A stretch of DNA of 64,000 nt, taken from contig CP141136.1 in assembly GCA_035236585.1 (NCBI GenBank), positions 25,893,426-25,957,425 of the forward strand. Direction: 5' to 3'. The position numbers and the translations under genes were made by a program. Positions 48,687-59,745 of the stretch are shown piece after piece. This DNA comes from Warburgia ugandensis (Eukaryota > Streptophyta > Magnoliopsida > Canellales > Canellaceae). Under the pieces are notes generated by a model that made no database searches, was not told where the DNA came from, and saw only the letters and a list, made by a program, of their open reading frames with translations. The stretch's first letter is position 1; every line of letters begins with the position of its first letter.

Positions 48687-50250
48687 ATGATGTCTTGTCT
48701 CCTATCTCCTATTATCACTTCTATTTCTATCATGATAGCTACAGAAAACTTCTCTTATCATTCTCTTGAATTTGTGTAGAAGTCCATCATTGCGCTAGTT
48801 TATCAAACTTACCATGCCTACAAGAATGTTGAAACATATACATCTACTCAAGATGTAGTGATTATAGTTTGAGTACATTACACAACAAAAACACCATCTA
48901 ATAAAGCATATATGTTCCTACGATGTTTTGCCTCCTTTGATCACCTCAATCATAGCAACCATTGATTCTAGAACTTGTCAAAGTTCATAATCTGCAATAG
49001 GTTTTGGCTATTTCCTACTTAAATTTGGACGAACTCCCCAGTTAGCTATATGCAGTATAAACAAAAGCACAATTTAGTAAACTGTATATGTCGTTGTGAA
49101 GTTTTGGCACCTTTGATTATCTTGATCATGACAGCTAAAAATGTCTTGCTATTCTTGTAGAACTAATCAAAGTCCATCACATCATATTGGTTTCGTAAAC
49201 TTATAATTATCACAATAACTTGAAGAACTACCCAATGCTATATAAATCAAATGTACAACCAAAATACCAAGTAGTAAGCCATACCTGTATGCAGTTGCTA
49301 CCCAACTGAAGAGTTCTGGCATGCCCAAGGTCTTCAAGAAGCATATCCAAAATCAGGTGGGTCCCTCTAAAATCATCACTATCCCATTCAAAACCAAACT
49401 TAAGATCAACATAAGCATAATCCAGAGATTTCAGATCCTTCAAACAATACTCAGCAGTCTCCATAACCTCATTCTCCGAGATACTCAACGACATCAAATT
49501 GGGGGCCAAAATTTGCAATCCATTTGTAATACAACAATCCTGCACTCTCAATCTCTTAAGCTCCCCCAGATTAACACACAAATGACTAATTCCCCAACAT
49601 TTTACCAACTCCAAATCTTCAATCAATGGACAACCAACTATCAATCTCTTGACCAAATCATCTTTCAACTCAATGTCAGAAAGAGATAATTTCTTGAGCA
49701 ATCTAAAACCCTTGAAACCCGACGGCAATTCAAATACACAAGAAACCAATTTCAGCACTTGCAAACTATCAGAATCGAATAAAACCCAAGGTAATTCATA
49801 TCTATGCCTTCTCGAAACGAATTCCAGCTCCAATTCCTGAACTTCTTTTCTCAATGCAAATAGAACCCATTTTTCAATATCAGAAGAGTATTTTCTCTTG
49901 AAATCCAACCTGAGTTTGAATTTGTAAAGCCCAGGAGGACGGTTAAGATGAATCCATTGATTGGTGAACTTGACGAAGCCGGGCATTCCACCGTTGGATG
50001 CAAACTGGGAATGGAAGTCGAGATTGTGGGACTGGATGTAGGGGAAGAGGTTTCGCCATCTGCTTGACAGAATGCTTGTTCGAACTGCATCTTGAGGGGG
50101 TAGGAAGGAGAGGATGTGGATTACCAGGGCTTCTGGGAGTTTTGTGGTAGGATCTAGACCGTCCGTTTCCGTGATCTCTGGGTTGTGATATTGGTTTGGT
50201 TTCTTTCTCTTATTGGGGTTTGGAAATCGCCTGCTGCTGATGGATTCCAT
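47430..50250 (-). CDS. F-box/LRR/FBD protein 2, three coding exons
   Basis: Paralogue of the gene at 38492-41401, with the same likely role as an SCF ubiquitin-ligase adaptor. Exons: 50250-49285, 48101-47925, 47804-47430; introns are 1,183 and 120 bp, both phase 0 and GT-AG. The product is 505 residues. The F-box is at ~37-72 (KLPEALVIHILSFLPPQDAV, SSRWRNLFPY). LRR-like repeats follow (~140-310), then FBD-like sequence in the last exon (KIKLVKFLLKNSLVLEKMTI, LPRASSQAEV). Exon 2 shares KWELPGIA.LLR with paralogue 1. The start is set at MESISSRRF because the frame upstream (open to 50448) looks like 5' UTR; a start at 50448 would add 66 residues. No frame defect is seen. Confidence 0.87.
48623..48682. 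repeat. Compound microsatellite in intron 1 of F-box gene 2
   Basis: (CTAT)7 at 48623-48650 runs into an (AT) tract to 48682, inside the 1.18-kb first intron. Confidence 0.95.
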
Positions 50251-51836
50251 GAATTTCCGTGAAGATTGCACAGCATTTGGGGGAATGGAGAAACTGAGTA
50301 GGAAAAACCCATTTTTTGTAAACCCTTTGGCACGGAAGATGATGAAGATGGACGGGGGATATTGGCGGATGCAGAGTGGGACCCAATAGAAAACGCGTGA
50401 GAGAGTTGGAGTTGTCATATTACGGTTTGCCTGTGTAGATTGACGCACCGTTTCAGATCATCAAAAGTCATGTAGGACTAGTTGTTTTGGTGATCCTACC
50501 GTCGATTTTACCGGACACAGCTTCATTGCAAAATATCTCCCTCTTGGATGATCCTGGTTTTTATTATATAATAGTAGAAATTGGAAGGCATAGACAGTTT
50601 TAAGGCTGAATTATAAAAAAAAATCTTAGAAGATCCAATGGTTAACCTTATCGTATGGAGATCTGGCGTATTAAGATACGTGAAAGAAGATGAACAAATC
50701 GGATCACAACAATTTTGGTCTCATATGGCCCTTTTGCTCGTGCAAAAGAATGCACCGATCTACAAGGGCAAACACCATATGTGAACTTTGCGTTACAGTT
50801 ATGTGCAAAAGACCAACCGGACCCACATACCTGCCAAACGCATAGGACTGTCGGTTTCAACACTGTATCGGTTCAGTCTAGGATCATTACATCGGGTCAA
50901 TAGTAACTAACTTTATCTTGTATTTGTAAGAGGTTATTTTCATGGCTTGAACCCAGCCACAACTCTATTATTGCACCAATTTTCTAATAATCCAATTAGG
51001 ATCTTCTCTCGATAACCAATGTATTGTGGGATGATAGTTAAATATCATCACATAGATGCAAGACCCTCTCCTCTAGGGAAACAGCAATCGCCATCTCTAA
51101 CTGAATGCTCAACCTTACCTATACATGAACTTATTATCTCAGTGCTAATTTACCCAAGTGAACAGGCCATTGAGATTTATCCAACGGTCTATGCACAATG
51201 AGGTTTTTAAAGTAATCCTTTCAGAAAAGGAAATTCAGGTCATTGTAGACATAGAAGGCAGTAATTAATCAGTCTGTCTCCAGCTTTTTTTCTTGTCTGG
51301 GTATCTACTTAGGCCCACTTTTCAACCATGACCTGCGGTGTCTCTTTACAGTGGTTCACTTTATGGTTTTACTCTAGTCTGCAAAATCAATTAATGTAGA
51401 AAAAAGCTGGGGGAAGTTGAATTAAACTAAATAGTTTCTCTTGTACATCGTCTAGGAACTCCTCTATGAAGGATTCTCCAATGAAATCTGAATGACCTGG
51501 GGGCAGAAAATGTCCTCTCCTCATTGGGATATTTTTTTTTTTCCTCATCAATTGGACCTCAACATAGCGATTGTAAATGTAGGCATTCCCTACCACGATA
51601 GGTGCAAAACCCCTCTTAGGATACTGTCAAACTGAAGGTAATTATTGTCAAACTGGATGACTAATAATAATAATGGAACCTCTCTGAATAATCAATCCAA
51701 TATATGTGGTACTTCCGCAGAGATAACTCTGTTAGTTGGGGGGAAAAAATATCTAGGAACTAGGGTATCAGGAGAAATTTTGATTTTAAGACGATATGTG
51801 GTTTGGAAATACTGAGTTGGTCTTTTAGCAAGTGAA
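50251..51836. other. Intergenic region upstream of F-box gene 2
   Basis: Proximal part presumably the promoter of F-box gene 2. At ~50908-50985 there is a faint minus-strand SINE trace (gtaagaggttattttcatgg, attgcacca). A 69-codon minus-strand ORF at 51387-51596 has no recognised domain. No gene is supported. Confidence 0.45.
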
Positions 51837-51990
51837 GGGCAGTCTCGACGAAACTCCCTTCTATGTGAGGTCCACACCTTGAACTGGTGACCATAAGGTC
51901 ACATGACGACAATTCAATTATAATTCGTATTCCACACCTTGAACTTGTGACCTTAAGGTCACATGACAACACCTCAATTATAATTCGTGG
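51837..51990 (-). mobile_element. Au-type SINE remnant with 60-bp tandem duplication
   Basis: A shrunken minus-strand SINE (gggcagtctcgacgaaactc..., lacking the central block). Its tRNA-like part plus 3' flank is present twice as adjacent 60-bp units: 51871-51930 and 51931-51990, each running tccacaccttgaact to aattataattcgt. Confidence 0.75.
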
Positions 51991-52189
51991 AGATCTGTTG
52001 CCAAGTACTCTGCTCAACTACAAGTACCTTCGATCATTTTGATTCTGCTGGTTGAAATATTCGGAATTACCAATTACTGGTCAATCAAAGAGAGATTGCC
52101 TAGACAAGGAAAGATCCGTGCTTCGGGACCCATCCTTCAAATCAGAACTGTGCAGCTCTATTATTCATTTTACTGTTTCTAAAAGAGCT

Positions 52190-52193
<4 letters not shown>

Positions 52194-52239
<46 letters not shown>
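52194..52239. repeat. (AT)23 microsatellite
   Basis: Uninterrupted AT dinucleotides, 46 bases. Confidence 0.97.
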
Positions 52240-52242
<3 letters not shown>

Positions 52243-52265
52243 CAATAATTTCAGCAAGGAGTTGC

Positions 52266-52318
52266 AGGTGACATTTGATTGGGTGAAAAAAAATATTCCA
52301 GCCAATCAAATGTCACCT
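52266..52318. other. Perfect 17-bp inverted repeat (hairpin)
   Basis: AGGTGACATTTGATTGG (52266-52282) and CCAATCAAATGTCACCT (52302-52318) are exact reverse complements around a 19-base A-rich loop. It lies 26 bases after the AT microsatellite. It could be the fold-back end of a small DNA transposon or a small-RNA precursor; the stem is short for a plant microRNA. Confidence 0.8.
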
Positions 52319-53275
52319 ACATGAAACAGTTAAAATTAACATATATATGTATACCCTGAACCCTAGTGCAGAAGGGGGTTTCCATTATTAGGCTGCGGAT
52401 TCAGGTTGCTCCATGGTTGTTTAGGCTTATCCAGAAGAACCCGTTTGCTAGCCCAAAAAGGATCTGATAATTACGAATGGAAATGTCTTTGCCGGTATAA
52501 ATGTACGGAGTAAATAATGTGATCTTCAACTCAAGCAATATAGGATAACCTTTTTGTAAACCTCATTAAATGGTGGTAGTTGGATGCAGTAAAGATAAAA
52601 CGTTCTGGTGTTATTTGGGTTAAATGCAGACAATACCTCAATATCTTGTTCTTTATGCATTGGTAAAAAAAATATATGTTTTTTTAGAAATAGATACTAT
52701 TTCACCAATTGACTCATAAATATCCGATATATTCGTACCTAACAAAGTGATGAAATGTTCCAATTCAATCCGATCCATTCCTTCGTAGAGCTATTTGGGG
52801 AGCATTTATCTCACTTTTCATTGGTTGGATGATTTGTAGGGTGAGAGGGATCATGATTAGCTCACGCTGTCAGGGAGATTTACACGAAACCAATTACTCC
52901 TGCTGCTATATTTGTCACCCATGCGTTAGAGCAGCAAGTCTGGCAGTGAAATTTTTTATAAATTTGAGTCGGAAACAAATATGACTGATGTGTGGAGCAA
53001 CTTTTGCCGCTTCAGATTTGCTTTCCTGTCGAAGTTTCTTTGCCATTTTCAAGAAAGAAAATCAAGCATGTGACCTTCATGTTGCTACTAATATCATACC
53101 AGCTAGCACACTGCATGTACGGAATCAATTACTTCTCAATTGATATTTCCAGTTTTTATTCATTTACCTTCTTTTTTTTGTGGTTAAACTTTGTTTCTGT
53201 TAATTTGGATTCTTTATTAAACTTATTATTGAATGAATTCTCATGGTCTAGTAGAAGGAATTAATAAAAGTAGAA

Positions 53276-54324
53276 TTTTGTCAAATTATCTACAGAAGTC
53301 TTATAGGCCTGATAGACTGACAGAAGGTTTTATGTCGCCGAAGCAATGTTGAGTCCTTACTCCATCGAAAGGAAACTTGGGGATCAGATATCTCTTGCCA
53401 AAGCATGTGTTGTAATTGCAAAAGAAAGCAACAACCTACAGTTTGCCTGGGAGCCAAGTGCTCAGATCCGCAACTCACAGATTCTCCTTTCAAATGCTGC
53501 AATCAGGCAAGAAACTCTTACGATTGAAGAACCTGAGACTGCCATCCGTGACATGGCTTTTCTGATCTACCAAGCCCAACAACTCCATTATGACAGTGCT
53601 ACCGTGATCATGAAGCTGAAAGCGAAGATCCAGTCACTTGAAAAGCAGACAAGTTCTGTCAGTGAAAAGAGCTCAAAATACTGGCGAATAGCTGCTGAAG
53701 AAGTCGCCAAAAAGTCTATACTTTCAGGGCACCAGACTTACAGCTGAATGGTATAGAAGCTTAAATCTCCGGAGCAAACTTACAGAAGGGAAGTGGATTG
53801 CTTAAAACTCCAAGACAACAATATCTAACATTTCAGTGTTTTTTCAGATAACATTCTTGCCACTTCGGTTGTGGTCAATTCCACAGCGTCAAATAACATG
53901 AACCCGGATCAAATTGTCTTCCACCTGCTCACTAATGAAGTCAATTATGTTCCTATGAAGGCCTGGGTCTCCATGGACAGTTACCAAGGAGTCACCATTG
54001 AAGTTTAGAAGATTGAAGACTTCATCTGGCTAAATGCATATTACGTCCCAGTTATAAGCAGTTCCTAGATGCAGAAACTCGGAGCTATTACTTCTCTGGC
54101 AACAATGATGATGGGTGAGCTCCTATCAAGTACCAAAACCCGAAATACCTGTCAAAGCTGAACCATCTAATGTTCTACATTCCAGGAGTTCACCCTGCAC
54201 TAGATAAAGTAGTATTCCTAGATGATGATATTGTGGTTCAGAGGGATCTGTCGGGCCTCTTCTCTATTGAGCTGAATGGAAACGTGAATGGGCTTTCAGG
54301 ATGAATGTCTTCTGTCGAATGGAG
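53276..54324 (+). pseudogene. GAUT8/9-like galacturonosyltransferase fragment
   Basis: Intact GAUT enzymes are Golgi glycosyltransferases (GT8) that build pectic homogalacturonan. Plus-strand reading shows SIERKLGDQISLAK, the stem coiled region (QAQQLHYDSATVIMKLKAKI), HFSVFSDNILATSVVVNST, NPDQIVFHLLTNEVNY, MKAWVSMDSYQGVTIEV, YIPG near 54180, and LDKVVFLDDDIVVQRDLSGL with the D-x-D motif of GT8. At least four frame changes or stops occur. After NGNVNG the reading jumps to WAFRMNVF, skipping a segment. N- and C-termini are missing. No introns are visible across ~1 kb, so a retrocopy is possible. The copia LTR at 54325 cuts it off. Confidence 0.82.
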
Positions 54325-54692
54325 TGATGGGTTCATACTCATGTGAAGACATCTGAAAAGTTAAAACACAGCAACTGCAAGTCAATAATCGGTGCAATAA
54401 AATTGGAAATCGGAACAGGTAAAATTTGGCACCGAATGAACAGTCAAATTAGGCAACCGAATCTATGGATTTGTCAAGATCTGCTACACTGGAGATCTTG
54501 ATAATCGGATCATCTACACCCTATAATAAGGGGAGATCCGATCGCTGCTAAACAATAGGTGTAAGAAACAGATCAATTGATCTGAAGAGAGAAAGCGTGT
54601 GAGAGAGAGTTGAGTCTAGTGAGGATCTAGTTGTGATCCTCCTCCTCCTCCATTGTATTTTTATTCAATCTAGTGAGTGATTTCTCTTTCCC
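54325..54692 (+). mobile_element. Truncated copia LTR
   Basis: Starts TGATGGGTTCATAC like the LTR at 8703-9232 (reverse strand) and follows it through gtcaagatctgc, cggatcatct(a/g)cacccta, ggggagatccgat and ctcctcctcctccattgta. It stops matching at ctttcccc (~54692), so the 3' third is lost. It is inserted at the end of the galacturonosyltransferase fragment. Confidence 0.85.
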
Positions 54693-55671
54693 CATGGTCA
54701 GAGCCTTGGTTTACACCAAGGATTGCCGGAACAGAGCCGGTGAATACAGAACGTGTGCTAGAGTAGAAAACAGATCGCATTCTGATTCGGGCCAAGTGCG
54801 GCCCAAGTCCAGTCCAGACCCTGGCCAGGTGAAGTAAGTAAGCTTAGTCTTCCCCTTTTTACTCACAATTACATAAAGAATGTAAATAGAGGTCTAGCGA
54901 TAAGTAGAGATAAAAGAGACCGCTCTTACATAGAGGTGTACCAGCAAGAGCCATATTTCAACCAGTTTGTTCAAATAGGATAGATAGGAAGTTGTTCTCA
55001 GTATGTAATAGCTTTAAGTTTCTCTACTTTTGAATTCTCAACACTGGCACAAACAAAGCAACGTACTAACCATCATATAGACTATTGGTTTAATAAATCT
55101 AGACGTGTTTCTTTAGCTGGACTGTTTGGATGAAGAAATCTCCCTACAAACTTAATATCAACAATGTCCACTTACTCAACCGTAACTATAGCATGAATTG
55201 TTAGAAGCACCAAGCTGCTTTGAGCATAACTTTTATTGGGAACCCCAGACATCAACTTCACCAGCCAATCCTAAAATAACATGAGATATTAACTCCCTAG
55301 CTTAGGTTTTGCCGCAGTTTTTACTTGCATATCCTACCAAACCAATCAACTAGGATGCAATATGGGAGAGAGGCGCATCTAAATTCATGAAGCTACGAAT
55401 TGACTACTGATAACACATCATTAATATGTGGAAGATAATATTTATTGTGACTAAATCAAACAGCTGGTCAGCACCAAGCAATAAAAGGCTACAACCAGTA
55501 ATATCCATCCTAGCACATTCACCTTGTTCATCATATATTGCAAAAGCACTAACTTGACAATGCAGTGAAAAACTGATATTTCCAACTAAAATCAACCTTA
55601 GATATTCAAGCAAACAAAAATAATTAAAGTAAAGCACAATTTCAAAATAACAAACAAATATGAACCATTAC
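54693..55671. other. Unassigned sequence with a possible minus-strand exon
   Basis: No confident gene. On the minus strand 55555-55430 reads VSAFAIYDEQGECARMDITG and continues open; ~55280-55200 reads WLVKLMSGVPNKSYAQSSLV. These look codon-like and could be further exons of the broken gene at 55672-56244, but I do not recognise them. Confidence 0.3.
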
Positions 55672-56244
55672 TTTCAAACCGGAGCCCATCAAAGAAGATC
55701 CATTTATCTTCTGCAAATGGTTTCTGTAAGAACTCAATCCAAGAGACAAAGCCTCTCTATATCTTGGTCATATGTCGGCTTCATAACTCTGGGCTGGAAC
55801 GCCCACTGCAGAATTTCTACTTTCTTCTTTCGTACGATCGATCAGTTCATTGTCTTCAGATATCCTCTGCATTTCATAGATTACTCAAACAACATATGAC
55901 ACAAACCGCATAATAGACCAAAAAATAGAATGATACTTGCATTTTCAGTAAATCGGAGATAAGAAAGAGTGCGAAATGAATTGAAAGTGTTCTTCAGATC
56001 TTGCTCAACAAATGTAGTTTGGTCTAGCAGTTAGTTAATTTGCAAAGTAGTTGCATTTGCCCTGTTTTCTAGAACTTTGGAGAAATCCTTCAACCAATTG
56101 AGCACCTACAGACAGTAAAATATAGTGCGAATTCAAGAAATTACATTACAAACATGAAAAATATTAGATATCAAATAATATAGGTAGGGTTTGCAGAGTG
56201 ACCTCATTTTGTATGCTCAGTCGCTTGTTCACAGAATTTTCCAT
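55672..56244 (-). pseudogene. Broken gene, tentatively WASH-subunit FAM21-like N-terminus
   Basis: Three joined exons, all phase 0: 56244-56203 (MENSVNKRLSIQNE), 56105-55941 (VLNWLKDFSKVLENRANATT, DLKNTFNSFRTLS, RFTEN) and 55866-55672 (RISEDNELIDRTKEE, PRYREALSLGLSSYRNHLQK). The heptad-like first part, and NTFNSF...LS...FTEN-RI, resemble the head of FAM21, the WASH-complex subunit acting in endosomal actin assembly. That match is by eye. Two in-frame stops (after LQIN and after YEADI) kill the frame. The second intron begins AAT|GCAAGT, a GC rather than GT donor. Confidence 0.5.
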
Positions 56245-59200
56245 TGTGAACTAATTGACTTTCAAATGGAATCTCTGGTAGGGAAAAGGAAAATTACCTG
56301 TAGGAGATTCAGCTGATCTTGTTCTTCCAGGGAAAAGGGAAGCGTGGGAGAGCATTTGCTTGTAAGCGGGAGTCCGTATGGATCGTCTTGGAGACATCAA
56401 TCCCAAATGGGGTGCAGGGTCTAGTGGTATGCTGATCTAGACCATCCATTTGGTGGTTCTCGCAACATGGCCCAACCATGCCGAAAAACATTTTTTATAT
56501 GGGGTTGAATTAAAAGACTTTTGATGTACTAACCAACAAGCGATCAAAATGAAATAATCTAAACCGCTGATCTCTCAGGGGTCACCTATGATTGCAATGA
56601 GCCAAAGACCATCTTGATTGGCTGATCACGAGCAAGATTGCAAAGAACGGAAGCATTTAACGCACTGGGCCCCAAGTTTTATGCGCTAGGTCGAACATTT
56701 GGGGCCCTTATTTAATGGATGATAAGGAGACTTTCATTGTACTGTATTTACGTGGTGGGCCCAGGCATCGCATAAACCGATGCTCTGGATCAATTAATGC
56801 ATTTCTAGTCTGTGACACAGGGGCCCACTATGTAACAAATTCTTCCCCTTCATCTGCTTCTCTTTCTCTCTTCATTTCATCATCTCGTGGCTTCTGCATC
56901 GGCTTTCACTGACGAGGCGGCAGCAAGAATTCTGATAAAATGCTCATCGCACACTACATCTTACGACGTTGATCGCAAATGACGTATCTGGACCCCACAT
57001 TAATAAATGTGGGGTCTCTCTCTCTAATCATGCTTAAATCAACCACCATTTTTTTTTCTTGATAAAAAAAAAAAAGATCCAAATTTTTTACATTTCCAAC
57101 AAGTTCATCTTTCTTGTCAGTCCGTTGCATATCAATTTGACCAGCCTTATTTTTCAAATTACTTCCCTTTATGCTTGGAATAACATGAAATCTCCATTAT
57201 GATATCAATCAATTCAGATTTCAGATACTTCTTCATTGATAAGAGCCTGAGAGTCAAATCCAGTCTTTCCAACTGTTAATATCCCCTTCCCTGCCTTCCC
57301 AAAAAGCTCCTTTTGTTGAGAACCCTCTTGCTTTGAGTGTAGCTTTTCCTAATGAAGTCCTTTACTCCTATGAGTGGCTTCAAGAAAAAGAAGTAATTTC
57401 AAAAAGAAATGGAAAAAAAGAAGAAGAGAGAGTGTCTTCAAGAAAGGTTGTTTGGCTTCAAGTATTCTTCTCTAATCAAATCAATGCAAAAAGAGCTCTT
57501 AAAATGGAATAACATGTTGTCACTGGTTCTTGAGACGAAATGAGCTAACTTGAGATGAGATCTAGTGTAAATGATTTAACCTAGCTTGAGATGATAAAAT
57601 TTGGCGTGAGATGAAGTGAGATTATTGAAAATTCAAATTAGTTATGCATTTAGTACGTAGTCCCGACCTTGGTCTTGGGACTCTTTTCTCTCTTTTTGAA
57701 GTGAGGTATTAACTTAAAATGTGTGGTGCAAAGACAAGCCCACTGCATGCACCAACCATGCATGCTAGCCCGCTTCAATATTTAAAGTTTCAAACCACCT
57801 TAATGTCAATTTCAATTTTTCAATATTAACAGTAATTAGAAGAGTCCAAGTAATGGCATGCATGCTCTTGAACATGAGTTTGTGTATTGTATGGTGAAAC
57901 TTTTCTTTGTAGATAAATATTTCGTCCTGTTTATAGTTGCTTAGACAGGTTAGAGATCAAATTTCATATTCATTAAATGTTTTTACCCTATGTTTGATTA
58001 GCAAAAAATAGTGACCATCCATTTCTATAATGTTTTTCAAAGGCCCAAAACAAGTAATTACCATCCTTCAAATGCATTGGTATGGAGAACAAGATGAAGG
58101 CTTACATTTACCCACAAAAAAAAAATCATGTACAAAAAAAAGAGGGCTTGGACTTCTTCTCACACTCAAGAGCGTGTATATCTAGGGACTCTTGCAAACA
58201 CAGCTTATAGAAGTTATTTGGATGAAGTCTCTTCAGGTGTAGACACTCTCAAGTGTGCTGCTGTGTAGAGACCGTCTTTCCTTAATTATGGTAATTATAT
58301 TCTAGAATGGGTTTGATAGGCTAGGAATCAAATTTCATAACCATTAAACTCTTTTAGCCTATGTTCCTTTGGATTAAAATTTAAGACCATTCATTTGTAT
58401 GTCATTTTTCAAAAATCCAAAGTAATTGGCTAAGATTGTTCAAATGCAATGATTTCTAGTAAATTATTTAATTTCTATATAATATATATAATAAAATAGC
58501 TCATATGTTTGAAAAAATGCCTTGGGGGTAGCATATACTTGACGCTTGAGAGCGTCTGTGCCTCGCAAGGAAGCATTTGAGTTCTAAAATTTTAGGGGGT
58601 TTATGGAAGTAGTTACCCCCTCGCCCAACATGGTCTCTACCCATGGGTACGACTAGGAGTTTGTGAACCCTTTTTTTGAAGTAGCTAAGGTTTTGTTTAA
58701 GTCAAAGCTTCTTAGCCAAAGCTAAATCTAAGCTTACACTAAAATGTACATGTGGGACCATTGTGATCCTAACCGTTGGTACATCTTAAACAAGCGATGC
58801 CCCAAAGAAGGACATGCTACTAGTCTGTAGAATCATACTATCTTTGGATGATCCATCACGTTCATCTTACTGTGATGGGTTTGGATGTTCTACATGTTCA
58901 AAGACCACGCAAATCAAATGACTATGGCATCACACAAATATTATGTATGATCACATGAACTGAAGTTTAGGGTGTTGAGTTGGAAATTTGACGGTCGGTA
59001 TCTGATAAATTCTGAATTTGGCAAAATATGGCCATAGAGTTTGGAATTTGAAAAACATGGAATTCCAAAATATCTGGTAGACTTTGGAATTTATCAAATT
59101 TTGCATTTTAGAGAATTTGGAATATAAAATTTGGTTTTAATTGGAACATTGCAATTTTTTCTTCACTTCAAATTCGTGATTTAAGGATATAAATTTGACG

Positions 59201-59247
59201 AATTCACGAATTTCTGCAAGCCAGCACTAAGCCTACAAAGTTGCATC

Positions 59248-59250
<3 letters not shown>
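56245..59250. other. Long intergenic stretch
   Basis: No gene, repeat family member or conserved motif recognised in 3 kb; AT-rich with A-runs (57064-57075, 58117-58141). The 65-codon plus-strand ORF at 56715-56912 has no known domain. Confidence 0.5.
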
Positions 59251-59330
<80 letters not shown>

Positions 59331-59347
59331 TATATATATATATATAT
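59251..59347. repeat. (TC)38 then (AT) microsatellite
   Basis: 76 bases of uninterrupted TC (59251-59326) followed by (AT) to 59347. Confidence 0.97.
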
Positions 59348-59534
59348 TCTTATGTACTTTTTAATTTTTTTATTTCTAATTGTATGCTCATCTTATATTC
59401 ATATATTCCTTAAACAGCCTAACACTTTGATTTATAGAGTATGCCCGGCCTTCGTTATCATATAGACTTTTTCTTTCAATTTGGGTAACACTCATGGATA
59501 ATACAAAACTCTAGAGACAGATCTTTATTTTTTC

Positions 59535-59745
59535 CAACATGCCTAGATTATCTGGGTAACATCCCTCTCAATCTCTCTACTCTCATGAATTATCGATCAC
59601 AAGTATCGAAAGTGGCCTTTTTGAAGTAGTTCTTGGTTGTCAATCTTTAATAGTGCTTCACTCTCCCCACTCTCCTTACTAAAATTGCATTCCATATACT
59701 CTACTTCAATTTAGCTAATTTTAAATCTTTTAAATTCTAAATTGA
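59535..59745 (-). mobile_element. RTE LINE fragment (post-palm RT region)
   Basis: Aligns by eye with 16340-16530: ctgggtaac, ctctctactctcatga, cttggttgtcaatctt, ccttactaaaattgcattcc, atatactcta. About 200 bp, no ORF left. Confidence 0.8.

Larger units (their letters stand above)
51991..53275. other. Spacer with microsatellite and hairpin
   Basis: No gene seen apart from the (AT)23 run at 52194-52239 and the hairpin at 52266-52318, listed separately. The end of the spacer could be an intron of the galacturonosyltransferase-like fragment, since attatctacag|aag at ~53295 looks like a splice acceptor. Confidence 0.4.

Noticed and set aside
51387-51596. 69-codon minus-strand ORF as a small protein gene
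   Set aside because: No domain, no splice or conservation support.
52052-52324. 90-codon plus-strand ORF
   Set aside because: Runs through the AT microsatellite and the hairpin; no coding signal.
59241-59465. Ser-Leu repeat ORF
   Set aside because: Translation of the TC microsatellite.
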